Shown here: positions 1 through 8,350 of the stretch, one piece after another
Numbering within the stretch: position 1 is the stretch's first letter
How the letters are laid out: every line of letters begins with the position of its first letter
Source: SHZI01 sp040080965
GTDB lineage: Bacteria; Pseudomonadota; Gammaproteobacteria; Steroidobacterales; GCA-2729495
Assembly (NCBI GenBank): GCA_040080965.1
Contig: JBEBHH010000012.1
Span: 20,392-84,391, forward strand
Direction of reading: 5' to 3'
Length of the DNA: 64,000 nucleotides
The notes under the pieces: generated by a model
Database searches by the model: none
What the model was told of the DNA's origin: nothing
The model's input: the letters and a program-made list of their open reading frames with translations, nothing else
Position numbers and translations under genes: made by a program

Positions 1-1374
1 CGTGCCGCGACTGCCATTGGCATTGCGGAGGCGGTCGAGACGGCTGACCGCCAGTTCGGCAGCGTCGGCGCGGAACGCCTTCTGGCGGGCGCCCGCGACG
101 ACGGTCTCCGCGCAACGCTGGGCCGCCGATCGACCGAAGACCACGAGGTCGAGGAGCGAATTCGAACCGAGCCGGTTGGCACCGTGGACGGATACGCAGG
201 CCGCCTCGCCGATGGCCATCAGGCCGGGGACTGGCGTGTCCGGGTTACCGCCCTTCAACGTCAGGACCTCGCCGTGCACGTTGGTTGGCACGCCGCCCAT
301 GTTGTAGTGGACCGTGGGTAGCACGGGAATAGGCTCCCGCGTCACGTCCACGCCGGCGAAAATCCGCGCCGTCTCGGCGATTCCCGGCAGTCGTTCCTGG
401 ATGACCTCTGGACCGAGATGCTCCAGGTGAAGGTGGATGTGGTCCTTCTCGGAGCCAACGCCCCGGCCCTCGCGGATCTCGATGGTCATGGCGCGGCTGA
501 CAACGTCGCGGGAAGCCAGGTCCTTGGCGTTCGGCGCGTAGCGCTCCATGAACCGGTCACCCGATGAGTTGGTGAGGTAACCACCCTCCCCGCGCGCGCC
601 CTCGGTAATGAGGCAGCCGGAGCCGTAGATGCCCGTCGGGTGGAACTGCACGAACTCCATGTCCTGGAGCGGGAGTCCGGCGCGCAGCGCCATCGCGCTG
701 CCATCACCCGTGCAGGTGTGGGCCGACGTGCAGGAAAAGTACGCGCGACCGTAGCCGCCGGTCGCAAGGATCGTCCGCTGGGCCCGGAAGCGGTGCAGCT
801 TGCCCGTGGCCATCTCGAGGGCCACGACTCCGCGGCACTCGCCGTCCTCCATCATCAGGTCGATGGCGAAGAACTCTATGAAGAAATTAGCCTGGTGCTT
901 CAGAGACTGCTGATAGAGCGTGTGAAGCATCGCGTGACCGGTGCGATCCGCCGCCGCGCAGGTGCGCTGGGCCGTGCCCTTGCCGAAATTGGTCGTCATG
1001 CCGCCAAAGGGCCGCTGGTAGATCCTGCCATCCTCGGTGCGGGAGAACGGCACGCCATAGTGCTCGAGCTCCACGACGGCGGCCGGGGCCTCCTTGCACA
1101 TGTATTCGATGGCGTCCTGGTCGCCGAGCCAGTCGGAGCCCTTGACGGTGTCATACATGTGCCAGCGCCAATCGTCCTCACCCATGTTGCCAAGGGCTGC
1201 GCTGATGCCGCCCTGGGCCGCGACGGTGTGACTGCGCGTCGGAAAGACCTTGGTCAGGCAGGCCGTCGACAATCCGGCCTCGGACAGGCCGACCGTGGCC
1301 CGCAATCCGGCGCCGCCTGCGCCAACGACGACCACGTCGTAGGTGTGGTCAATGAAGGAATAAGACGCGGTCAT
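1..1374 (-). CDS. sdhA: Succinate dehydrogenase flavoprotein subunit (partial)
   Basis: This is the catalytic FAD subunit of complex II, which oxidises succinate to fumarate at the inner face of the membrane and passes electrons to SdhB. The visible N-terminal 458 residues begin with a dinucleotide-binding motif VVVVGAGGAGL (residues 14-24) and FPTRSHT, whose His49 matches the covalent FAD attachment site; AAQGGISAALGN follows. The gene runs off the left edge, so roughly the last 130 residues of a normal ~590-residue protein are missing, and sdhB is presumably just beyond. Its ATG overlaps the sdhD stop codon (ATGA), showing translational coupling within the operon. Identification is secure. 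Confidence 0.97.
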   Translation of the reverse strand, partial: MTASYSFIDHTYDVVVVGAGGAGLRATVGLSEAGLSTACLTKVFPTRSHTVAAQGGISAALGNMGEDDWRWHMYDTVKGSDWLGDQDAIEYMCKEAPAAVVELEHYGVPFSRTEDGRIYQRPFGGMTTNFGKGTAQRTCAAADRTGHAMLHTLYQQSLKHQANFFIEFFAIDLMMEDGECRGVVALEMATGKLHRFRAQRTILATGGYGRAYFSCTSAHTCTGDGSAMALRAGLPLQDMEFVQFHPTGIYGSGCLITEGARGEGGYLTNSSGDRFMERYAPNAKDLASRDVVSRAMTIEIREGRGVGSEKDHIHLHLEHLGPEVIQERLPGIAETARIFAGVDVTREPIPVLPTVHYNMGGVPTNVHGEVLTLKGGNPDTPVPGLMAIGEAACVSVHGANRLGSNSLLDLVVFGRSAAQRCAETVVAGARQKAFRADAAELAVSRLDRLRNANGSRGT

Positions 1375-1757
1375 AGGGGCGCTCTCGTGGCGATCAGGAA
1401 GACGGCGAAGATTCCCGCAACCGCCAGCGCCGCATGAAGCAGGCGCAGGACGACGAGGACGATCACGCGGAGCCCGGGGGCGTGCACGTAGTCTTCGGCG
1501 ACGACCTGCGTGCCGAGGCTGGAGTGGTAGACGAGCGCCACGACCAGGAGGATCAGGAGGACCGCGTTCACCGGCGACGCAACCCACGCAGCGACAGAAT
1601 AGAAGTCGACGGAAGGCAGGGTGAGCAGCGAAATCGAGAACCAGAGCGTCAGGGGGACCATGGCGACGGCGGAGAGCCGCTGGCCAAGCCAGTGCCCCGT
1701 ACCGGTGCCGGCGGAGCCGAGACCCAGTACCCGGCCGAGGGGGGACTTGAGGCTCAT
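1371..1757 (-). CDS. sdhD: Succinate dehydrogenase membrane anchor subunit D
   Basis: This 128-residue protein is the second membrane anchor of complex II, which with SdhC binds ubiquinone and haem b. Three hydrophobic segments are visible (about residues 28-50, 55-77 and 95-122), the expected topology. A conserved-looking GTGHWLGQRLSAVAM stretch precedes the first helix, and HSSLGTQVVAEDYVHAPG corresponds to the region of the haem/quinone-site histidine and the following Asp/Tyr. It overlaps sdhC upstream and sdhA downstream by 4 bp each. SdhD proteins diverge strongly, so the call rests on topology plus operon position. Confidence 0.92.
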   Translation of the reverse strand: MSLKSPLGRVLGLGSAGTGTGHWLGQRLSAVAMVPLTLWFSISLLTLPSVDFYSVAAWVASPVNAVLLILLVVALVYHSSLGTQVVAEDYVHAPGLRVIVLVVLRLLHAALAVAGIFAVFLIATRAPL

Positions 1758-2146
1758 GCCGCCACCCGCGTGAGCGCCACGACCCAGAACGACACCGTCA
1801 GGAGTGCGGAGGCCACGACGACGGCAATACCCGACTTCCGCGCCACAGCCTTGTCGAATCCATGGCCGGCATCCCAGGCGAGATGCCGGAGGCCGTTACA
1901 CAGGTGGTAGAAGAAGCAGAACGTCCAGCCAATGAGGGCGAGCTGCCCGAGCAGGCTGCCCAGGAGGGCGTTGGCCCCCGTGAACGCCGCCTGGCCGGAA
2001 GCGAGCGCGAGCAGCCAGGCAACCAGGGCGACTCCGCCGACAGCCAGGACCAGGCCCGTCAGGCGATGCAGAATGGAAAGCGTATTGCTGATTTGCCAGC
2101 GATACACCTGCAGATGCGGCGACAGCGGCCGCGACACTTGGGACAT
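1754..2146 (-). CDS. sdhC: Succinate dehydrogenase cytochrome b556 subunit C
   Basis: This 130-residue protein anchors complex II and contributes the haem and ubiquinone sites. It carries the family signature RPLSPHLQVYRWQISNTLSI (residues 6-25) followed by LHRLTG, then three membrane helices (about 30-50, 63-85, 104-126). FYHLCNGLRHLAWD (residues 79-92) holds the histidines (81, 88) at the haem axial-ligand position. The gene is transcribed with sdhD and sdhA; the small SdhAF4-like gene lies 12 bp upstream on the same strand. Confidence 0.95.
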   Translation of the reverse strand: MSQVSRPLSPHLQVYRWQISNTLSILHRLTGLVLAVGGVALVAWLLALASGQAAFTGANALLGSLLGQLALIGWTFCFFYHLCNGLRHLAWDAGHGFDKAVARKSGIAVVVASALLTVSFWVVALTRVAA

Positions 2147-2158
2147 GGACTACTCCAC

Positions 2159-2338
2159 TCAGAAATCGATGCAACGGCCACCGCGTTCCCAGTCCCCGAA
2201 TCGGGTGGGCTCGGGGCCGGGCGGTCCGCCAATCTCGGGCAGAGACGTCGGGGGAGCGGCAGGATGGAGTTCCGGAACCGGCGGCGTGGCGGGCGCGGAG
2301 TCAATCACCGGGGGCTTTTGGGGTACGGATTCAGGCAC
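2159..2338 (-). CDS. Succinate dehydrogenase assembly factor 4-like (DUF1674) protein
   Basis: The C-terminus (GGPPGPEPTRFGDWERGGRC then IDF) matches the defining motif of the DUF1674/SDHAF4 family, whose mitochondrial members bind flavinylated SdhA and promote complex II assembly. The N-terminal part is Pro/Ala-rich and probably disordered, as in relatives. Position immediately upstream of sdhC in the same direction supports a role in SDH assembly. The frame has no ATG: I chose a GTG at 2338 (59 residues); a TTG at 2404 (81 residues) would also work but would abut the divergent ygfZ start. No convincing ribosome binding site precedes either, so the start is uncertain while the family is clear. 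Confidence 0.8.
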   Translation of the reverse strand: MPESVPQKPPVIDSAPATPPVPELHPAAPPTSLPEIGGPPGPEPTRFGDWERGGRCIDF

Positions 2339-2352
2339 CAAAATATTGTGCC
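2334..2352. promoter_or_regulatory. Near-palindrome between the sdh operon and ygfZ
   Basis: GGCACCAAAATATTGTGCC is an imperfect dyad (GGCAC/GTGCC arms around an AT-rich centre) in the short divergent region between the sdh assembly gene and ygfZ. Its position and AT-rich core suggest an operator or promoter core, but no regulator can be named. It overlaps the GTG start proposed for the DUF1674 gene. Confidence 0.35.
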
Positions 2353-2412
2353 AGAATGGACCGCTTTTCTCCAGACTGCGCGCTCCATTTTCCCTAGAAA
2401 CCAAGGCATTAC

Positions 2413-3252
2413 GTGCCCCGCTCCGTAGCCCTAGACGACCTGCGCATACTCGCTGTCACGGGCAGCGACCGCGCTGCATTCCTGCAGGGCCAGCTCACCC
2501 AGGACGTGGCCACGGCGCGCCCGGACCTCACTGTGATGGCGGGTTGGGCCGACGCGAAGGGGCGCCTGCTCTTTGCCGGACACCTGTTTGTCGCCCGGCT
2601 GGGCACCGACGAGGCGCTGGCCCTCCTCGTGCCAGCGGACCTCGCTGACGCCCTCCTGAAGCGCCTGCGCATGTACATCCTCCGGGCTAAGGCACAGGCG
2701 ACGCTGCTCGACGTGCCGCTCGCAGGGCTCATCGGCGCCCCCGCGGATCCCGGCGCAAGCCAGTGTGTCAGGCTCCATGGACACGGGGAGCGGCACCTCC
2801 TGCTCGGTGGCCCCGCCGCCCACCCCGGCGACATTGCCGGTCCGCGCAGCGACTGGCGCCTGTCGGACATCCGCGCAGGCCTCCCCGCTGTCGTGGCCGC
2901 CACGACCGGCGAGTTCGTGCCGCAGATGGTAAACCTGGACCTGCTTGGCGGAATCAGCTTCACCAAGGGCTGTTACACGGGCCAGGAGATCGTGGCACGC
3001 ATGAAGTATCTCGGCCGCGTGAAGCGCCGCATGCTCCGCTTCGGAACCCCAGGCGACGCGCCAGCCCCTGGCGCCCAGCTGTACGCCAGCCGTGGAGCCG
3101 TGGGGCAGGTAGTCACTTCGGCGCCCGCGGAATCGGGCAGTGAATTCCTGGCGGTCGTCGTGGTGGACGACCTGCCGGGTCCCTTCTTCCTCGACGGGAC
3201 CGGAACGCTCCCGGTCCTCCGCCTGGAACTCCCCTACGAAGTCCCCCTGTAG
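2413..3252 (+). CDS. ygfZ: Folate-binding protein YgfZ (Fe-S cluster/tRNA modification factor)
   Basis: This 279-residue protein belongs to the YgfZ/GcvT-like family, which uses tetrahydrofolate to support repair or assembly of certain Fe-S enzymes such as MiaB. The diagnostic motif K-G-C-Y-x-G-Q-E is present as FTKGCYTGQEIVARMKYLG (Lys185, Cys187). The N-terminal half has FLQGQLTQDV and the AKGRLLF turn typical of the family. It is transcribed away from sdh, and 31 of the 36 bases following its stop form a hairpin of the REP type. Fe-S metabolism links it loosely to the neighbouring Fe-S enzyme complex II. Confidence 0.93.
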   Translation: MPRSVALDDLRILAVTGSDRAAFLQGQLTQDVATARPDLTVMAGWADAKGRLLFAGHLFVARLGTDEALALLVPADLADALLKRLRMYILRAKAQATLLDVPLAGLIGAPADPGASQCVRLHGHGERHLLLGGPAAHPGDIAGPRSDWRLSDIRAGLPAVVAATTGEFVPQMVNLDLLGGISFTKGCYTGQEIVARMKYLGRVKRRMLRFGTPGDAPAPGAQLYASRGAVGQVVTSAPAESGSEFLAVVVVDDLPGPFFLDGTGTLPVLRLELPYEVPL

Positions 3253-3270
3253 TCGCGCCTTCAGGCGCGA
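3253..3270. repeat. REP-like hairpin TCGCGCC-TTCA-GGCGCGA
   Basis: A perfect 7-bp inverted repeat with a TTCA loop directly follows the ygfZ TAG stop and precedes the stop of the convergent small gene. It belongs with the copies at 3563-3584 and 8347-8436 by its TCGCGCC/GGCGCGA core. It could act as a bidirectional terminator or mRNA 3'-end stabiliser, although no T-run follows. Confidence 0.7.
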
Positions 3271-3275
3271 CCCGC

Positions 3276-3542
3276 CTAGTGCGGCCGCGACTTTTTCAGG
3301 GCCGGGTTCAGCCGGTCGATGTCCACCTTCACCTGCTCGGGAGTGCGCTCGTAGACGAGCTCCCGGCCCTTGATCGACCCCGAGTACGCCTTCCCGTTGC
3401 GGGTCGGCAGGAGTTCGCAGCGCACGTTGTGGATGCCGGTGCCAATCACCACCTCGATCCGCTCGGGCCGCTTGCTGAGCACGACTACCTCTATCACCTG
3501 GTCGGATTCGGTAATGCGCACCTTGATCTTCTCGTCCTGCAT
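3276..3542 (-). CDS. Conserved-looking hypothetical protein, 88 residues
   Basis: I do not recognise this family. The protein begins at an ATG and reads MQDEKIKVRITESDQVIEVV, then alternates charged and beta-branched residues in a way that suggests an all-beta fold (predicted strands around residues 5-11, 16-22, 27-33, 38-44 and 50-57), ending in basic residues. It has no signal peptide, membrane helix or cysteine pair except one Cys in the third strand. It lies between two REP-like elements, downstream of lysS and on the same strand, and may be read through from lysS. Codon use resembles the neighbours, so it looks like a real gene. Confidence 0.65.
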   Translation of the reverse strand: MQDEKIKVRITESDQVIEVVVLSKRPERIEVVIGTGIHNVRCELLPTRNGKAYSGSIKGRELVYERTPEQVKVDIDRLNPALKKSRPH

Positions 3543-3562
3543 ATCCTGCCCCTCTGCCTGAG

Positions 3563-3584
3563 TCGCGCCGGTAGGCGCTCCTAC
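3563..3584 (-). repeat. REP-like element ending lysS
   Basis: On the minus strand this reads GTAGGAGCGCC, a TACC loop, then GGCGCGA, the same layout as the arms of the large inverted repeat at 8347-8436. The TAG inside GTAGGAGCGCC is the lysS stop codon. Confidence 0.7.
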
Positions 3585-5068
3585 GATCCCGAATCCCTGA
3601 GATGGGGAAACAGGAGCACGTCGCGGATGGACGCCTGGTTGGCAATGAACATCACCAGCCGGTCGACGCCGATACCAAGTCCGGCGGTCGGTGGCATGCC
3701 GTACTCAAGCGCGGTGATGTAGTCCGCGTCATAGAACATGGCCTCCACGTCCCCGGAATCCTTCTGCTCGACCTGTGCCCGGAAACGCTCCGCCTGGTCC
3801 TCCGAATCGTTGAGCTCGGAAAAGCCATTGGCGAGCTCCCGGCCATTGATGAAGAACTCGAAGCGGTCGGTGAGGAACGGATCGGCGTCCGAGCGGCGCG
3901 CCAGAGGCGACACCTCGGCCGGATAGCCCGTGACAAAGGTCGGATCGACCAGCTGGTGCTCGGCCGTCTTCTCGAAGATCTCGATGAGCAGCTTGCCCGC
4001 GCCGTAACCGGCCTTCAACGGAATGCCGAGGGTCGAGCAGACCCCTCGGAGGTACTCCACGTCCCGCAGCCTGCCCCGGTCCAGGGACAGATTGTGCAGG
4101 TGAACAGCATCCTCCACCGACAGCTGGCGGAACGGGAGGGAAAGGTCATGAACCCTCCCCTGGTACTCGACCTGCGTCGTGCCGAGCACATGCACCGCAA
4201 GGCCGCGAAGCAGGTTCTCGAGCATCTCGATCAGAGTCGTGTAGTCGGCGTAGGCCATGTACAACTCGAGCATCGTGAACTCGGGGTTGTGCTGGGTCGA
4301 GATGCCCTCGTTGCGGAAATTCCGGTTCAGCTCATAGACCCGCTCGAAGCCACCGACCACGAGGCGCTTCAGGAACAGTTCCGGCGCTACCCGCAGGTAG
4401 AGTTCGCGGTCCAGCGCGTTGTGATGGGTGATGAACGGACGGGCCACCGCGCCGCCCGGGATCATCTGCATCATTGGCGTCTCGACCTCGAGGAAATCGA
4501 GGGCGTTCAGGTATGAGCGAAGAAATTGCACTACCCGGGTCCGGGTCTCGAAGACCCGCCGGGTTTCCTCGTTTACGATCAGGTCCACGTAGCGCTGGCG
4601 GTAGCGTGCCTCCTGGTCGGTCAGCCCATGGAACTTCTCGGGCAACGGCTGCAGCGACTTGGTCAGCAGCGTGAGCTGGGCCGCCTTGACGCTGAGCTCG
4701 CCCGTCTTCGTGCGGAACATGTTGCCGCGCACGCCGACGATGTCCCCGAGGTCCAGGCTCTTGAACAGCGCGTACGCCTCGTCACCCAGGGTTTCCCTCT
4801 GCAGGAAGACCTGGATCTGCCCCGAGCGGTCCTGGAGCGTGGCGAAGCTGGCCTTGCCCATCACCCGCTTGGTCAGCATGCGGCCACCGACGAGCACTTC
4901 AACCGGATCGGCCTCCAGCGACTCGTTGCTGTAGCCCTCGTAGACCGAGTGCAGCTGGCCTGCGAGCGCGCTGCGCCGGAAGCCGTTCGGAAAGGTGAAA
5001 CCGGCCGCGCGGAGTTCGGCGAGCTTCCGCCGGCGCTCGGCGACGAGCTTGTTGTCTTCCTGGGTCAT
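3581..5068 (-). CDS. lysS: Lysyl-tRNA synthetase, class II
   Basis: It charges tRNA-Lys with lysine in the cytosol. At 495 residues it matches the class II enzyme: an N-terminal OB-fold anticodon-binding domain (about residues 55-150, with GGRMLTKRVMGKASFATLQD), then the catalytic core with motif 2 FRNEGISTQHNPEFTMLE and motif 3 GLGIGVDRLVM near the C-terminus. It follows prfB by 2 bp, the usual prfB-lysS pairing. The stop codon falls inside a REP-like element, but the protein ends at the normal family position (RDVLLFP then a short tail). Confidence 0.97.
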   Translation of the reverse strand: MTQEDNKLVAERRRKLAELRAAGFTFPNGFRRSALAGQLHSVYEGYSNESLEADPVEVLVGGRMLTKRVMGKASFATLQDRSGQIQVFLQRETLGDEAYALFKSLDLGDIVGVRGNMFRTKTGELSVKAAQLTLLTKSLQPLPEKFHGLTDQEARYRQRYVDLIVNEETRRVFETRTRVVQFLRSYLNALDFLEVETPMMQMIPGGAVARPFITHHNALDRELYLRVAPELFLKRLVVGGFERVYELNRNFRNEGISTQHNPEFTMLELYMAYADYTTLIEMLENLLRGLAVHVLGTTQVEYQGRVHDLSLPFRQLSVEDAVHLHNLSLDRGRLRDVEYLRGVCSTLGIPLKAGYGAGKLLIEIFEKTAEHQLVDPTFVTGYPAEVSPLARRSDADPFLTDRFEFFINGRELANGFSELNDSEDQAERFRAQVEQKDSGDVEAMFYDADYITALEYGMPPTAGLGIGVDRLVMFIANQASIRDVLLFPHLRDSGS

Positions 5069-5070
5069 CG

Positions 5071-6166
5071 TCAGAGGCCCTGCTTGAGACTGGCTTCGAT
5101 GAACTTGCGGAGATCGCCATCGAGGATCTTGTCGGGACTGCCCGACTCAACTCCGGTGCGGAGGTCCTTCACCCGCGACTGGTCGAGCACGTAGGACCGG
5201 ATCTGCTGGCCCCAGCCCACGTCGGTCTTGGTGTCCTCGAGCGCCTGGGCTTCGGCCCGCCGCTTCTGCTCCTCCAGCTCGTAGAGTTTGGCACGCAGCT
5301 GTTTCATGGCGGTGGCGCGGTTCTTGTGCTGGGAGCGCTCGCTCTGGCACTGGACGACCGTGTTCGTGGGGACGTGGGTGATGCGCACCGCCGACTCGGT
5401 CTTGTTGACGTGCTGCCCACCCGCGCCGCTGGCGCGGTAGACGTCGATCCGCAGGTCCGAGGGATCGATCTCGATCTCGATGTCGTCATCGATCTCGGGC
5501 GATACGAAGACGGCGGCAAACGACGTGTGCCGCCGGTTGCCGGAATCGAAGGGCGACTTGCGCACCAGGCGGTGCACACCGGTCTCCGTGCGCAGCCAGC
5601 CGTAGGCGTGGGGACCAATTACATGGATGGTGGCGCTCTTTATTCCCGCCACCTCGCCGGCGGACGCCTCGATCATTTCCGCCGAGAAACCGTTCGACTC
5701 CGCGTACTTCAGGTACATGCGGAGCAGCATCGCCGCCCAGTCCTGGGCCTCGGTGCCGCCGGCGCCAGCCTGGACGTCGAGAAAGGCGTTCGCGGCGTCG
5801 TGCGTGCCGGAAAACATCCGGCCGAACTCGAGCTGCTCGACATCGGACGTCACCGACTTCAGGTCGCGGACGACCTCACCGACGGTTCCTTCGTCATTTT
5901 CCTCTTCGGCGAGCTCCAGCAGGCCGACGGAATCCTCGAGGGCCCGGTCGATCTTCTCGATGCGGGCCACGACAGCCTCAAGATCGGACTGCTCCTTGCC
6001 CAGGGCCTGGGCGCGCGCGGGGTCGTTCCAGACGGAAGGGTCCTGCAGGGCCTCTCGGACTTCGCTCAGGCGGCGCGTCTTGGCGTCGAAGTCAAAGATA
6101 CCCCCTGAGAGCGCCACTGCGCTCGCGAAGGTCACGGATGGAGAGCTTGATCTGGGCGGTTTCCAT
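5071..6166 (-). CDS. prfB: Peptide chain release factor 2, with programmed +1 frameshift
   Basis: RF2 recognises UAA and UGA stops and triggers peptide release. The gene is split: an ATG at 6166 opens 24 codons ending ...LRGYL and an in-frame TGA (6092-6094); the rest is in the +1 frame. The slip site AGG GGG TAT CTT TGA C is the classical autoregulatory one: an internal Shine-Dalgarno, CTT slippery codon, then TGA-C. The spliced product is 364 residues with the stop-recognition tripeptide Ser204-Pro205-Phe206 and the catalytic GGQ at 249-251, the same spacing as E. coli RF2. Low RF2 favours frameshifting, so the protein controls its own level. It is followed 2 bp later by lysS. Confidence 0.97.
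6085..6105 (-). promoter_or_regulatory. RF2 recoding site
   Basis: The element contains AGGGGGTAT immediately before CTT TGA C. The purine-rich stretch pairs with 16S rRNA three bases before the slippery CTT, and the TGA (6092-6094) is the sensor of RF2 concentration. This arrangement is essentially invariant among bacteria with frameshifted prfB. Confidence 0.95.
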
Positions 6167-6196
6167 GGACGGGAATCGTGCGGGAAAACGGGAATC

Positions 6197-7948
6197 CTAG
6201 ACGCATTCCAGATGCTCAACAACCAGCTGGGCCGTGCGCTCGTCCCGGTAGTGGTTGACGTCGAGGCGGTAGACAAGCCGCGCAGGTGCGTTACGGGGGC
6301 CGGACAGCGGCGCGCGCCTGAACGCCATGGCATCCACCACCGCACCCCCGTCCCGGTGCTGGACGCGGAGCTTGAGGTGCTTCTCGCCGACCACCCGCTG
6401 TTCGCGGACCGTGAACAGGTTGTCGAACAAGGGCTCCGGAAATGCCTGGCCCCAGGGTCCGGCCGCAGCCAGCACCTCGGCAACACCGAGCTGCAGTTCG
6501 CCGGGCTCGAGCCCGCCGTCTGTCCAGACGACGTTCCCGCCACCAAGCGGATCCCGCACGCGCTCCAGTTCGGCGGCAAAGGCGCACTGAAAGGCGGGAA
6601 GGTCGACCTCTGCGATCGTCAGGCCCGCGGCCATGGCGTGCCCGCCATAGCGGATATCCCTGGCGGGGAGCTGGGCCACGGCGTTGGCGATGAGGTCCCG
6701 GACATGAATGCCCTCCACCGACCGGGCCGAACCGCGAAGCAGGCCGGGCTCGGTGGCACGCGCAAAGGCAATGGCCGGCTCGCCGGTGATTTCCCGGATG
6801 CGGCTTGCGACCAGACCGACGATCCCCGGATGCCAGCGCTCGTCGAACAGGCAAGCAGCGCCTCCGGAGGCGACGGCGGACCCGGACAGGTCAGCGAGCA
6901 ACGCCTGGGCCTCGCCCTGCATCCGGTCCTGCAGTGCGCGCCGCTCGGCGTTCAGCGCGTCGAGCTGCGCGGCCTGACCGCGCGCCGTGGCGGCGTCCTG
7001 CGCGAGGAGGCACTCGATGCCGAGGGTCATGTCGGTCAGCCGCCCCGCTGCATTCAGGCGCGGGGCGATGGCGAAGCCCAGGTCGCTGCTGCGGGCAAGG
7101 GCCGGGTCGCGGCCCGCCACGCGGAAGAGCGCCTCGACACCGGGACGGGTGCGCCCGGACCGGATTCTCCGGAGGCCCTCCGCGACCAGGATCCGGTTAT
7201 TGAAGTCCAGCGGCACGAGATCAGCCACGGTGCCAAGCGCCACCAGGTCGAGGCACGCGGTGACGGCGTCACGCGCGACGTCGGCCGGGACGAGGTCGAG
7301 CTCGGCCAGCCGCCTGCCCGTGGCAGCCATCAGGTAGAAGGCCACGCCCACGCCGCACAACGCCGGACTGCCAAAGGTTGAACCGGGCAGGTTCGGATTG
7401 ACGATGAGCGCCGCCTCGGGTAGCTCCGCGCCAGCCAGGTGATGGTCGGTGACCAGCACCTCCATGCCCAGAGCACGGGCACGACGAATTCCGTCGAAGC
7501 TGGTGATGCCATTATCCACCGTCAGCAGCAAGCCCGGCTTCCGGGCCGCAGCCAGCTCGGCGATGCCGGGCGACAGGCCGTAACCGAGGGTGAAGCGGTC
7601 TGGCACGAGGAAACCAGGCTCTGCGAATCCGAATGCGCGGAGGCAGGCCATGGTGAGCGCGGTGGCCGTCGCCCCGTCCGCGTCGAAGTCACCAATGATC
7701 AGCACCCGCTCGCCCCGGACCCGGGCCGACGCGAGGCGCTCCGCCGCCGCGGCAACACCCGGCAGGTCGCCGACGGGCAGCAGCTGCGAAAGTCCCGGCC
7801 GCAGCTGGCCGGGCGTGACCTCGCGCGCGGCCAGCACGCGGCGCACGATCGGGTGGAGGTCGGAGGGCAAAGCATCGGCAAACTGCGCGCGGGCCGGCCG
7901 GCAACGGATGTCCGGCTGCCCGGCCTGCTGAGCGGCACGGGACCTCAT
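6197..7948 (-). CDS. recJ: Single-stranded-DNA-specific exonuclease RecJ
   Basis: RecJ degrades single-stranded DNA 5'-3' in recombination and mismatch repair. The 583-residue product carries the DHH phosphoesterase motifs: GDFDADG (86-92), VDNGI (144-148) and the DHH triad itself (168-170). The downstream region includes the DHHA1 domain ending in a GGHAMAAGLTI signature, and an OB-like C-terminal domain. I start it at the ATG at 7948; longer upstream starts would run into the divergent gene and read as low-complexity shadow. The order recJ-prfB-lysS is conserved in gammaproteobacteria. Only 30 bp separate its start from the divergent Mth938-like gene. Confidence 0.95.
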   Translation of the reverse strand: MRSRAAQQAGQPDIRCRPARAQFADALPSDLHPIVRRVLAAREVTPGQLRPGLSQLLPVGDLPGVAAAAERLASARVRGERVLIIGDFDADGATATALTMACLRAFGFAEPGFLVPDRFTLGYGLSPGIAELAAARKPGLLLTVDNGITSFDGIRRARALGMEVLVTDHHLAGAELPEAALIVNPNLPGSTFGSPALCGVGVAFYLMAATGRRLAELDLVPADVARDAVTACLDLVALGTVADLVPLDFNNRILVAEGLRRIRSGRTRPGVEALFRVAGRDPALARSSDLGFAIAPRLNAAGRLTDMTLGIECLLAQDAATARGQAAQLDALNAERRALQDRMQGEAQALLADLSGSAVASGGAACLFDERWHPGIVGLVASRIREITGEPAIAFARATEPGLLRGSARSVEGIHVRDLIANAVAQLPARDIRYGGHAMAAGLTIAEVDLPAFQCAFAAELERVRDPLGGGNVVWTDGGLEPGELQLGVAEVLAAAGPWGQAFPEPLFDNLFTVREQRVVGEKHLKLRVQHRDGGAVVDAMAFRRAPLSGPRNAPARLVYRLDVNHYRDERTAQLVVEHLECV

Positions 7949-7978
7949 GTTATCGTCGGCCGCCAGCGGGAAAGTGTC

Positions 7979-8350
7979 ATGAAACTGCACGCAGACAAGG
8001 GCTCGGGAAATTATATACAGTCGGTCACGGGTGACGCCGTCCTGATCAATGGCGCCAGCTACTCGGGCCATGTGATCGTCAGTGCAGACCGGATCATCAC
8101 CGGGTGGACGCCTCGTCCCATAGCCGAACTGCAGCTGGAGGATTTCGCGGCGGCCCTCGAGCTGGAGCCCGAGGTGATCCTGTTCGGCACCGGCAATACG
8201 CACCGCTTCGCAGGCAACCGCCTGATGACTGCCATCATGTCCCGCGGCGTGGGCTTCGAGGTCATGGCCACCCGGGCAGCCTGTCGCACCTACAACGTGC
8301 TGACGGCGGAGGACCGCCGGGTCGTGGCGGCGCTGCTGCTCGAGAGGTAG
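7979..8350 (+). CDS. Mth938-like (DUF498/NDUFAF3) domain protein
   Basis: This 123-residue protein matches the Mth938-like fold family (DUF498), recognisable from VLINGASYSGHVIVSADRII near the start, the central EVILFGTGNTHRF, and the C-terminal FEVMATRAACRTYNVLTAED with GRRV-type tail. The eukaryotic relative NDUFAF3 assists complex I assembly; the bacterial function is unknown. The ATG at 7979 follows GGGAAAGTGTC without a strong ribosome binding site. Its TAG stop is part of the large inverted repeat that follows. Confidence 0.85.
   Translation: MKLHADKGSGNYIQSVTGDAVLINGASYSGHVIVSADRIITGWTPRPIAELQLEDFAAALELEPEVILFGTGNTHRFAGNRLMTAIMSRGVGFEVMATRAACRTYNVLTAEDRRVVAALLLER

Noticed and set aside
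6167..6579. In-frame N-terminal extension of prfB
   Set aside because: It reads as low-complexity shadow of recJ; the frameshift site and ATG at 6166 explain the gene fully.
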